7,872 nt of DNA from Spirochaetales bacterium (GTDB taxonomy: Bacteria > Spirochaetota > Spirochaetia > DTKZ01). Both the position numbers and the translations under genes were made by a program. Every line of letters begins with the position of its first letter. Position 1 is the stretch's first letter. The DNA lies in NCBI GenBank assembly GCA_031266855.1, contig JAISAF010000306.1, positions 1 to 7,872 of the forward strand, written 5' to 3'. This document shows positions 1 to 5,973 of the stretch, piece by piece. Under the pieces are notes generated by a model. It saw nothing but the letters and a program-made list of their open reading frames with translations, had not been told where the DNA came from and searched no databases.

Positions 1-80
1 AAAAAACCGGGCTTTCCGCTTCAATTCCTCGGATTTGCTTATGCAAATCCTGTGGGATTTCCGCTACAATGCGCCCGAAG
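1..80 (+). repeat. Palindromic repeat family A, copy 1 (left end cut by window)
   Basis: GGGCTTTCCGCT (9-20) and GGGATTTCCGCT (54-65) lie 45 nt apart. Between them is a hairpin with stem GGATTTGC (31-38), loop TTAT and stem GCAAATCC (43-50). The layout, the 45-nt spacing and the tail CGCTACAAT match the copies at 7457-7550 (same strand) and 3779-3910 (opposite strand). The window starts in the A-run that precedes the element, so any upstream hairpin like those of the other copies is not visible. The tail word CTACAAT returns inverted as ATTGTAG near 105-112. No protein-coding role is supported. Confidence 0.8.
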
Positions 81-165
81 ACGGTCGCTTTCCGATAGGT
101 ATGGATTGTAGTGAGCGCTATCGCACCCCCGGAATCCCTGGCGCAGCGGCAGCTCAGAATCAGGC

Positions 166-263
166 CCTGAAATTGCCTGTGGCAATTTCAGGAGCAGCTA
201 ATTGCCTTTGGCAATTAGCTGCTTAGAACCCGGCGGAGGCAATTTTTCTGGGGAAAAATTGCC
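166..263. repeat. Cluster of three perfect hairpins sharing an AATTGCC/GGCAATT core
   Basis: Three consecutive inverted repeats are visible. The first has a 12-bp stem (166-177 with 181-192, loop TGT). The second has a 13-bp stem (194-206 with 210-222, loop TTT). The third has an 11-bp stem (238-248 with 253-263, loop TGGG). The first two share AATTGCC and GGCAATT next to the loop but differ completely in the outer arms (CCTGA against GCAGCT). The third has the same word on the opposite arm. There is no T-run after any of them, so terminator function is not evident. No gene is seen from 81 to 274. Confidence 0.75.
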
Positions 264-274
264 CATAAGGGAAG

Positions 275-379
275 CTCTAAAAACTTTCACTTTATGATTT
301 CCAGTTCTAAGGGAAAAAATTGCTGTGAAAACAGCATTTTTTTCCTGTGCGTCATATCAGCAATGGAAAGTTTTTAGAG
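275..379. repeat. Inverted repeat with 14-bp arms enclosing a smaller hairpin
   Basis: CTCTAAAAACTTTC (275-288) is exactly complementary to GAAAGTTTTTAGAG (366-379). Nested inside is a near-perfect hairpin in which GGGAAAAAATTGCTGT pairs with ACAGCATTTTTTTCC around a GAAA loop (about 310-350). The right arm runs directly into the family B repeat at 370. The word CTCTAAAAAC also opens the inverted family B copy at 7771-7780, so the arm belongs to that repeat family. Confidence 0.7.
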
Positions 380-487
380 GTTCCCGCGGATTTCCGTCTG
401 CGGAAATCCGCGGGCCGTCTGCGGCCCGGCCTTTCACGGTTCCGGCTGCCGCCACCACGCGTATAGCCCACGGTTACGCTTGCGGCT
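370..487 (+). repeat. Palindromic repeat family B, plus-strand copy
   Basis: This stretch matches the reverse complement of 7668-7780 over nearly its whole length, with a 23-base identical core (438-460 against 7691-7713). It contains a 14-bp perfect hairpin (383-396 with 401-414, loop TCTG). A second hairpin, GGGCCG-TCTG-CGGCCC (412-427), shares bases 412-414 with the first, so the two cannot both form fully. The tail CGGTTACGCTTGCGGCTTTG (471-490) recurs at 1204-1223 with two visible substitutions. No coding function is supported. Confidence 0.8.
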
Positions 488-499
488 TTGGAAGCAGGT

Positions 500-534
500 C
501 ATGGAATTAATTGCCGCAGGCAATTAATTCCATG
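500..534. repeat. 16-bp perfect hairpin, loop GCA
   Basis: CATGGAATTAATTGCC (500-515) is exactly complementary to GGCAATTAATTCCATG (519-534), leaving the three-base loop GCA. The inner AATTGCC/GGCAATT core is the one seen in the hairpins at 166-222, while the outer arm is different. No T-tail follows. Confidence 0.75.
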
Positions 535-640
535 CGTACAGCCCGCGCGGGAAACACACCGGAACCGTATGCGGGCCGGTTACTGTCTGTTATGCGCCAT
601 AATCTCTAAAATTTAATTAGAATAATCGCGTAAAAGGATA
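535..640. other. Non-coding junction from GC-rich repeat DNA to AT-rich island
   Basis: Bases 535-600 are GC-rich repeat-like DNA with no open frame of note. From about 600 the composition drops abruptly to AT-rich sequence that continues through the gene at 689-1033 to about 1195. I see no attachment site or transposase here. Confidence 0.5.
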
Positions 641-669
641 TTGACTTAATTAAAGAAAATATATTTAAT
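641..669 (+). promoter_or_regulatory. Possible sigma70-type promoter for the 689-1033 gene
   Basis: TTGACT (641-646) and TTTAAT (664-669) each match the consensus hexamers at five of six positions, with the ideal 17-nt spacing. Transcription would begin near 676, which is right at the Shine-Dalgarno GAAGGAG (675-681), so the leader would be very short. Because this stretch is AT-rich, chance matches are likely and other -10 words (TATATT at 660-665) exist. Confidence 0.4.
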
Positions 670-688
670 AAATTGAAGGAGAAAAAAA

Positions 689-1033
689 ATGAAAAATTAT
701 AATAATTTGGCTGAATTAATTATGGATAAGGACAATTATCCAAATGCCGGTGGCCTGTATATAGAAAAATCAAAAACGGGCGACTTAAAAAACGCGCGGT
801 ATTGGGTTATATCATCAAAAGAAACAAAAGAGGAAGGTTATATTACAGATGAACGCGGTGAAAGGCCAGCGATTTTAAGGGATTTCGATGTAAAATCGCT
901 TTTGGATATACAAACATTTCAGGATATTATAAATTTAAAAATGAAAAACAATCCTGAATTGAGACTTGAACAAACGGACGTTTTTCTTGAAGCAATTTTA
1001 TATTATTTGGAACATGACGATTTTATGGATTAA
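689..1033 (+). CDS. Small acidic protein of unknown function, possibly immunity-like
   Basis: A 114-residue protein starting at ATG 689, with Shine-Dalgarno GAAGGAG seven bases upstream. It has no signal peptide or membrane segment and is clearly acidic (23 Asp/Glu against 15 Lys/Arg by my count). Visible features are a GYITDERGE stretch mid-protein and an acidic, aromatic C-terminus (EAILYYLEHDDFMD). That ending reminds me of small single-domain uncharacterised proteins (DUF7716-like) that sometimes accompany polymorphic toxins, but this is a memory-based resemblance and no toxin gene lies in the window. The gene is much poorer in G+C than its surroundings: 721-780 has 23 of 60 G+C, while 3361-3420 in dppA has 38 of 60. 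It stands alone on its strand between repeat clusters, with neither neighbour giving a role. It is likely acquired DNA. That it is a real gene is well supported by the ribosome site and the intact frame; its function is not known. Confidence 0.75.
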   Translation: MKNYNNLAELIMDKDNYPNAGGLYIEKSKTGDLKNARYWVISSKETKEEGYITDERGERPAILRDFDVKSLLDIQTFQDIINLKMKNNPELRLEQTDVFLEAILYYLEHDDFMD

Positions 1034-1203
1034 AACCATAAACTAAAAATAATTATTGGAATGAGATGTCTCATAATTAGCTGGAATAATATATAAAGAT
1101 AATGTGGCATATCGCATAACGATACCGCTGGATTAATCCTTTTAAGGAAAGTAATATCCTTTACTCAGAATTGCTAAATAATTTTTTTCTGTCCGTCTGC
1201 CAT
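1034..1203. other. AT-rich non-coding 3' flank of the small gene
   Basis: No open frame is supported. A short palindrome, ATGAGA-TG-TCTCAT, lies at about 1061-1074 but has a two-base loop and no T-run, so it is a weak terminator candidate. The AT-rich composition ends near 1195, where repeat-derived GC-rich sequence begins. Confidence 0.5.
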
Positions 1204-1305
1204 CCGTTACGCTCGCGGCTTTGGAAGCGCGCGAGGGATTGGAGGGATGCGAAGCAGCCACGCCGAAGGCGGGGCCGGAGCGGGAGCGGAGTCCCGGAAA
1301 GCCCG
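1204..1305. repeat. Repeat-derived GC-rich segment downstream of dppC
   Basis: Bases 1204-1228 repeat the family B tail at 471-495 in the same orientation (TTACGCT, then GCGGCTTTGGAAGC). Adjoining bases form a hairpin in which CTCGCGGCTT pairs with AAGCGCGCGAG with one bulge. GCGAAGC, known as an exceptionally stable DNA mini-hairpin, occurs at 1249-1255. The minus-strand word CGGGCTTTCCG abutting the terminator at 1306 is the opening word of family A. This looks like a mosaic of both repeat families. Confidence 0.6.
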
Positions 1306-1330
1306 GTTTTTGGCGCGGAGCGCCAAAAAC
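1306..1330 (-). terminator. Hairpin ending the cheY-dpp operon
   Basis: Thirteen bases after the dppC stop, GTTTTTGGCGC pairs perfectly over 11 bp with GCGCCAAAAAC around the minus-strand loop TCC. The stem is GC-rich near the loop. There is no separate T-run after it; the only T-stretch on the minus strand is in the 5' arm, and the 3' arm ends in AAAAAC. It is therefore not a textbook intrinsic terminator on that strand, although it may still stop transcription or protect the 3' end. The following minus-strand bases CCGGGCTTTCCG are the head of family A, so the hairpin appears to be part of a repeat. Confidence 0.5.
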
Positions 1331-1343
1331 GCGCCCAAGAGGT

Positions 1344-2180
1344 TTAGAGTTTTGGGTTCAGTTTTTCCGCGACTACGTCGCCGATAAAGTTCAGGGAAAA
1401 AACCGTGGCGGCAAGGGCGATGCCGGGAATAAAGGCGAGGTGGGGCGCCTGGAAGATGTAGCTGCGCGCGTCTTTGAGCATAAGGCCCCAGCTTGGGGAT
1501 GGGGGCTGAACACCGAGGCCGAGGAATGAAAGGGACGCTTCGATTATAATGGCGGAGGCGAAGAGAATGGTTGCCTGGATGATAAGGTCGGGGAGCATAT
1601 TGGGTACTATGTGGCGGGTTACGATTTTCAGCCGCCGGGTGCCGAGGGCGCGGGAGGATTCCACGAAGCCTTCGGTCATGAGGGATTTTGTTTCGGCACG
1701 GACGATGCGCGCGAAGACCGGCGTGAAAACGATGCCGATGGTAAGTATCATTTGGGCGAGGCCGTAGCCGAACAGGGAGATTACTGTAATAACAAGAAGT
1801 ACGGTGGGAAAGCTGAGTATGCCGTCTATTAAAAGCATGAGGCAGCCGCCAAGGAGTTTGCCGCGCAGTCCTGCCATAATTCCAAGGAGGAGGCCGGCGG
1901 CGAGGGCAATGCTGACTGATATGCTTCCTACAGCCAGCAGCGATCGCGAACCGTAGATAAGGCGGGAAAGGACATCCCTGCCCAGCTCATCGCTTCCCAG
2001 GAGGTGGCCTTCGCTGCATGGTTCCAGAAGGCGTTTGTCAAGGAACTGCCTGGTGGGGCTGTATGGGGCGATAAGGGGAGCGGCCAGCGCCGCTACAGCC
2101 AGGAGGAGGAGGTACGCGCAGGAAAGGGTAAAAAAGAAGCGGCGGATTTTATGATGTTTTTTCCGGCTACAGGTTTTCAC
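1344..2180 (-). CDS. dppC: Dipeptide/oligopeptide ABC transporter permease, DppC type
   Basis: A 278-residue inner-membrane permease of the DppC/OppC family, near the usual length. The start is GTG at 2180, 21 nt after the dppA stop, preceded by a purine-rich GGGGAT about 8 nt upstream. Residues 1-14 are basic, followed by a first membrane segment (about 15-36). The family block GSDELGRDVLSRLIYGSR spans 62-79. Further hydrophobic segments lie near 81-104, 115-140, 142-160, 201-215 and 247-270. The EAA loop that docks the ATPase is at about 172-199 (VESSRALG, then IVPNMLP). The family signature SLSFLGLG...PSWG follows at 216-232. With DppB it should form the translocation pore of the importer. 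It is the last gene of the operon and a hairpin follows at 1306-1330. The family assignment is firm; the substrate is not deducible. Confidence 0.93.
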   Translation of the reverse strand: MKTCSRKKHHKIRRFFFTLSCAYLLLLAVAALAAPLIAPYSPTRQFLDKRLLEPCSEGHLLGSDELGRDVLSRLIYGSRSLLAVGSISVSIALAAGLLLGIMAGLRGKLLGGCLMLLIDGILSFPTVLLVITVISLFGYGLAQMILTIGIVFTPVFARIVRAETKSLMTEGFVESSRALGTRRLKIVTRHIVPNMLPDLIIQATILFASAIIIEASLSFLGLGVQPPSPSWGLMLKDARSYIFQAPHLAFIPGIALAATVFSLNFIGDVVAEKLNPKL

Positions 2181-2201
2181 CAGCTTATCCCCGCTTCCTG
2201 C

Positions 2202-3953
2202 CTATTCCCGCAGCGTTACGCCGCGGAAGTCGGGAGTATCGATTTTGGGCAGCATAATGTAGCCTTCGACCGCGCTCCTGAGTCCGGTGTAGCGGTAGGG
2301 GGTTCCTGTATATACAAAGGGAACTTCCCGCGCCATGATTTCAAGAATTCTGTCGTAGGCTTTTTTGCGGGCTTCAAAACCGCTTGTTGTGCGCGCTTTT
2401 TCAAGAAGGCGGACTGTTTCGGCATTGATCCAGCGGGTATAGGTTTCTTCTGTGCCGTAGCCGCCCAAACGCGCGTCGGGATCGAGTTTTCCTGTATGCC
2501 CAATGACGGTAATATCGAAGTTCGCCTTCCTGTATACATCGCCCATCCATGTCGACCAGTCTACAAGGCGTATTTCCACGGGAATACCCGCCTTTGCCAG
2601 CATTTCCTGATAAAGCTGGGCGGCGCGTACATGATATTCGTAATTCTGGGGCACGACCATGTCCAGGGGTTCGGTAAACTTCACTCCGCTTTGCCTTACG
2701 AGGTCTATCGCCTTTTCAGGGTTATAGGGATATAAATCCGTGAAGTCCTTGTAGTAGGGGTCGCCGTAATCCATGAATGTCCCCACTGGTTCGCCCCCGC
2801 CGTAGGCTATGTCGAGGACTGATTGTTTATCGATGGCGTGATTTATCGCCTGCCGCAGTTTCAGGTTTGAAAGGGGCCCGCGGGAGGTATTCATGGCGGC
2901 TACCATGACGAGGGATGTAAGGGCTTTCTGCACTGTCGTTTCAGGATTCTGTTTCAGGGTGGAAACGTCTACGTCGTCGTAGAGGTCGCAGACATCCATT
3001 TGTCCGGTAAGCAGTCCCTGAACCTGTACGGCTTTTTCAAGAATGACGCGGAAATCAATGCCGGGAAGATGGGGATATCCGGTCTTCCAGTAGGCAGGAT
3101 TTTTTTTCACGCTGATATGGTTATCCCGTATCCATTCGTCAAAAATAAAGGGGCCTGTTCCTACCGGCTGGGAGGCGAAGTTATGGCCCGCTTCGATAAG
3201 GGCCGCGGGAAGAATCGCGCTCCAGCCCGAAGCCAGGCTCGCCAGAAGGGGGGCGGTGGGGGTATTCAGAACGAACTGTACGACCAGTTCCTGCGGGCAA
3301 AGGATTTCCCCGACGCAGGCAAACTCCATGGCTTTTGGGGATGCTGTGGCGGGGTCCTGTATCCTGCGGATGGTTGCCGCCACGTCCCTGCCTGTCAGGG
3401 GGCTGCCGTCGTGAAACTTTACGCCTTCCCGCAGCCGGAAGGTTAGCAGTTTGCCGTCGGCGGAGATGGTCCAGCTTTCGGCGAGGGCCGGTACAATGAC
3501 GCCTTCGGCGTCCGGTTCAACAAGGGTATCGTAAACGCTCTTCGCGATCTGAAAGGTCAGGGTGCCGGAGGTTTTCTGCGGGTCAAGGGTGTCGGGATTA
3601 CCGGCCAGCGCGTAGCGCAAAAAGCGTTCTTCTTCCGCGCAGCCGGTAAAAACCGCGGCGGCGGAAAAAGCAAAAACCAGAAAACAGAAAACAGAAAAAC
3701 TTTTTTTATAGAGCCTGTTCCAAAACCGGGAAAGCCCGTGGGTCGTAAGGGCTTGATCGCAAAATTGCGTATGCAATTTTGTTGCTTGCCCGTGGGGCGC
3801 AAAGGATTGTAGCGGAAAGCCCACAGGAAGCGCATGAGCGCTTCCGAGGACTTGAAGCGGAAAGCCTGGTTTTTTATCTGGAGACTGCGAAGCAGTCTCC
3901 AGATAAAAAATGCGCGCAGATTTTTTCGCGGATTTTTTATGGAACAAAAACAT
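2202..3953 (-). CDS. dppA: Extracellular peptide-binding lipoprotein, DppA/OppA type, with repeat element inserted in its leader
   Basis: A solute-binding protein of the SBP_bac_5 family, which captures the substrate outside the membrane for the DppB-DppC channel. The 583-residue frame starts at ATG 3953, 11 nt after the ATPase stop and 5 nt after Shine-Dalgarno AAGGAAGG. The mature part begins at lipidated Cys105 (codon 3639-3641), after hydrophobic residues 86-102 and lipobox FTGC; 479 residues remain, normal for the family. Family motifs include NPDTLDP (119-125), LREGVKFHDGSPLTGRDV (174-191) and GTGPFIF. The leader is odd: residues 8-84 come from an inserted repeat, placing the signal peptide about 80 residues from the start. 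No other in-frame ATG precedes the signal; GTG at 3824 and TTG at 3776 are in frame but lack good ribosome sites. Excising 77 codons would leave MFLFHKK joined to SFSVFC... and Cys at 28. Whether this copy is exported normally is uncertain. Confidence 0.9.
   Translation of the reverse strand: MFLFHKKSAKKSARIFYLETASQSPDKKPGFPLQVLGSAHALPVGFPLQSFAPHGQATKLHTQFCDQALTTHGLSRFWNRLYKKSFSVFCFLVFAFSAAAVFTGCAEEERFLRYALAGNPDTLDPQKTSGTLTFQIAKSVYDTLVEPDAEGVIVPALAESWTISADGKLLTFRLREGVKFHDGSPLTGRDVAATIRRIQDPATASPKAMEFACVGEILCPQELVVQFVLNTPTAPLLASLASGWSAILPAALIEAGHNFASQPVGTGPFIFDEWIRDNHISVKKNPAYWKTGYPHLPGIDFRVILEKAVQVQGLLTGQMDVCDLYDDVDVSTLKQNPETTVQKALTSLVMVAAMNTSRGPLSNLKLRQAINHAIDKQSVLDIAYGGGEPVGTFMDYGDPYYKDFTDLYPYNPEKAIDLVRQSGVKFTEPLDMVVPQNYEYHVRAAQLYQEMLAKAGIPVEIRLVDWSTWMGDVYRKANFDITVIGHTGKLDPDARLGGYGTEETYTRWINAETVRLLEKARTTSGFEARKKAYDRILEIMAREVPFVYTGTPYRYTGLRSAVEGYIMLPKIDTPDFRGVTLRE
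3710..3940 (-). repeat. In-frame palindromic insertion (family A copy 2 plus a second module) inside dppA
   Basis: The segment is 231 nt (77 codons) bounded by the 8-bp direct repeat ATAAAAAA (minus strand, 3933-3940 and 3702-3709). On the minus strand it holds a 19-bp hairpin, then GGCTTTCCGCT words 45 nt apart (3856-3867 and 3811-3822) around stem GGAAGCGC/GCGCTTCC (3826-3845). A second module follows, with GCCCGTGGG (plus strand) at 3734-3742 and 3788-3796, 54 nt apart, around hairpin CAAAATTGC-GTAT-GCAATTTTG (3760-3781). Both spacings are multiples of three and no stop interrupts the dppA frame. The boundaries are inferred from the A-rich repeats, which are low-complexity and could match by chance. 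Confidence 0.75.
3870..3910. repeat. 19-bp perfect hairpin within dppA codons
   Basis: The arm TTTTTTATCTGGAGACTGC (3870-3888) is exactly complementary to 3892-3910, with loop GAA. The seven central bases, GCGAAGC, are the known ultra-stable DNA mini-hairpin sequence. In the mRNA the stem would begin about 40 nt after the dppA start codon and could slow ribosomes or expose the transcript to cleavage. It is the left-hand hairpin of the family A copy here; the equivalent hairpin at 7457-7477 has an unrelated stem but the same loop. Confidence 0.85.
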
Positions 3954-3958
3954 TCATA

Positions 3959-3966
3959 CCTTCCTT
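3959..3966 (-). promoter_or_regulatory. Ribosome binding site that fixes the dppA start
   Basis: On the minus strand AAGGAAGG overlaps the stop codon of the ATPase gene and ends 5 nt before ATG 3953. A second ATG at 3957 is only 1 nt from the site and opens a six-codon frame that stops at once. The good spacing to 3953 argues that translation starts upstream of the inserted repeat, so the repeat is translated. Confidence 0.65.
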
Positions 3967-5968
3967 ATATCTTCTTTGTTTCGGACAGGCTGAGAAAACT
4001 CAAGGGGTTTTCCAGCAGTTCCCGCGTGCAGGGGGAACGGGGGTTTGACAGTACCTGCCCGGCGGGGCCTGTTTCAACAAGCCGGCCCGCTTTCAGAACG
4101 CCTATTGTCGTGGACAGATAGCCGATAAGATCAAGGTCGTGGGAAATAAATAAATAGGTTAAATTGTATTCCTTTTTCAGATCCAGGAGCAGGTTGATGA
4201 TGCCCGCCTGGATCGAAACGTCAAGACTTGAAACCGGCTCGTCAAGAACAAGGAATTCGGGTTTCATGGACAAGGCCCGCGCAAGAACGATGCGCTGCTT
4301 CTGTCCGCCGGAAAACTCATGGGGATACCAGTCCTCCTGCGACCAGGGGATTTCCACCTGTTCAAGAAGGGATTTTACCTGCGCCCTGCGTTTGTCCCCC
4401 GGAACGCCGAGGTTTTTCAGGCCCTCTTCCATGCTCTGCCGGATGGTAAGCCTGGGGTCAAGCGCGCTATGGGGATCCTGGAAAATTATCTGTATACGGG
4501 AGCGCATTTCCCGCATTTTTTTCGCCGGCAGGGAGGACAGGCGGGTGTCTTTGAAGAAGATTTCCCCAGCCGAAGGATGTTCAAGAAACAGGATGATCCT
4601 GGCAAGGGTTGTTTTCCCCGCGCCGGATTCCCCTACAAGGCCGAAAATGTCCCCTTCCTCAATGGAAAAACTTACGCCGTTCAAAGCCTCTACAGGGCTG
4701 CGCCGCAGAATACCGGAACCGGCAAAGGTTTTTGAAATATTTTCCACGCGCAGGAGGATGGACGGCCTTACCCCAGCGCCTTCCCGCGGGACATCCCCCT
4801 GTCCGCGCGGAGGTTCCGCGTCCACCGGAGCGGGCTGGCCCTGACTGCCCGGAAAAGCCGCGGAACCGGTTTCCGTGGTTTTCGTAGTTTGCGCAGTTTT
4901 CGTGGTTTGCGCGGCACTGGTTTTCGGGAAACTAGTTTTCGGACGCGCAAACTCCGCGCCGGTAAAAACCTCCGGCCCCTCCTCCGGCCCGTCGCCCATG
5001 CGGCCCGGATAAAAACAGGCGCAACGGTGCGGGGTCCTCAGGCGCACAAAGGGCGGCGGGGTTTCCTGGCATTCCTTCTGGGCTATAGGACAGCGCGGAT
5101 GAAAGGCGCAGCCCGCGGGAATATCGTCCGGCCTGGGAACACTTCCCGGAACGCCCCGCAGCCGGGCGCCCCGCTTGTCCCTTCCAGGGGCCGAAGCCAG
5201 CAAAAGCCGCGTATAGGGATGCATAGGTTCGGAAAAAAGAAGTTCCCTGGGCGCGGATTCGATAATTTTACCAGCGTAAATAATGGAAATATAATCAGCC
5301 GCGTATTTGACAATGCCGATATTGTGAGTCACATAGAGGATCGCCATACCGGAAGCGCGGCGGATATCCTGAAGAAGATTAATGATTTGCAGCCGCGTCC
5401 CCACATCCAGAGCCGTCGTCGGCTCATCGGCGATAAGCAGCGACGGCGTGCATGCAATAGCCATCGCGATCATAAGACGCTGCCTCATCCCCCCGGAAAA
5501 CTCATGGGGATAGCGGGCCATATCCTCGCGCCGCGCGGGCAGCCCCACCTTCTCAAAAAGCCTGCGCGCCTCCCCATACGCCGCCCTGTCGGAATAACCC
5601 AGGTGATAACGCAGACTCTCCATAATCTGATGACTGGCCTTCATGGAAGGATTCAGGTATTTCGACGGCTGCTGGAATATCATGCTGATTTCCCGGCCCC
5701 GCAAATTACGCAGGACATCGCCCGACATAGAAAGAAGATTATGGTCCTGAAACACCACGGAGCCCCGGACAATCCGCGCGGACTCAGGCAGAAGCCGCAG
5801 TACGGTACAGGCCGTAACGGTCTTCCCCGCGCCCGACTCACCCACAAGAGCATGAAACTGCCCCGGCAGAAGAGTCAAATCAATACCACGCAAAGCCTGT
5901 ATACGCGAACTATGAGCGCGGAATTCCACCGCCAGATCCTTAATATCAAGAAGGACATCCTGGCTCAT
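3965..5968 (-). CDS. dppD-dppF: Fused double ATPase (DppD-DppF) of peptide ABC importer
   Basis: One 667-residue chain holds both ATPase domains of a peptide-type importer, like GsiA or YejF of E. coli. Domain 1 has Walker A GESGAGKT (43-50), Q-loop IFQQP (97-101), signature FSGGMRQR (157-164), Walker B LLIADEP (177-183) and switch His215. It ends with the oligopeptide-transporter C-terminal region, which carries Cys287, Cys293, Cys300, Cys316 and Cys318; in related proteins such cysteines bind an iron-sulfur cluster. A low-complexity linker (about 325-403) includes the repeats AQTTKT. Domain 2 has Walker A GESGAGKT (446-453), Q497, FSGGQKQR (552-559), Walker B FLVLDEP (572-578) and His610; it lacks the Cys-rich tail. 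All catalytic residues are present in both halves. The start at 5968 lies 5 nt after the dppB stop with a weak ribosome site, suggesting translational coupling. It acts at the inner face of the membrane with DppB and DppC. Confidence 0.93.
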   Translation of the reverse strand: MSQDVLLDIKDLAVEFRAHSSRIQALRGIDLTLLPGQFHALVGESGAGKTVTACTVLRLLPESARIVRGSVVFQDHNLLSMSGDVLRNLRGREISMIFQQPSKYLNPSMKASHQIMESLRYHLGYSDRAAYGEARRLFEKVGLPARREDMARYPHEFSGGMRQRLMIAMAIACTPSLLIADEPTTALDVGTRLQIINLLQDIRRASGMAILYVTHNIGIVKYAADYISIIYAGKIIESAPRELLFSEPMHPYTRLLLASAPGRDKRGARLRGVPGSVPRPDDIPAGCAFHPRCPIAQKECQETPPPFVRLRTPHRCACFYPGRMGDGPEEGPEVFTGAEFARPKTSFPKTSAAQTTKTAQTTKTTETGSAAFPGSQGQPAPVDAEPPRGQGDVPREGAGVRPSILLRVENISKTFAGSGILRRSPVEALNGVSFSIEEGDIFGLVGESGAGKTTLARIILFLEHPSAGEIFFKDTRLSSLPAKKMREMRSRIQIIFQDPHSALDPRLTIRQSMEEGLKNLGVPGDKRRAQVKSLLEQVEIPWSQEDWYPHEFSGGQKQRIVLARALSMKPEFLVLDEPVSSLDVSIQAGIINLLLDLKKEYNLTYLFISHDLDLIGYLSTTIGVLKAGRLVETGPAGQVLSNPRSPCTRELLENPLSFLSLSETKKI

Positions 5969-5973
5969 CTTTT

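Noticed and set aside
35..510. Short open frames in the left repeat region
   Set aside because: They are made of hairpin repeats and lack ribosome sites or family features.
1..600. CRISPR array
   Set aside because: The repeats are palindromic modules of unequal size with no regular spacer pattern, and no cas gene is present.
2004..2735. Plus-strand open frame of 243 codons opposite dppC and dppA
   Set aside because: It overlaps two well-supported family genes on the other strand and shows no motif or ribosome site that would justify a second gene.
3870..3910. Rho-independent terminator
   Set aside because: The T-run on the plus strand lies before the stem and the A-run after it; on the minus strand the hairpin sits inside an open coding frame.
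3557..3953. dppA as a frameshifted pseudogene
   Set aside because: The frame is continuous from a well-placed start through the lipobox and the whole binding domain; only an in-frame insertion is seen.
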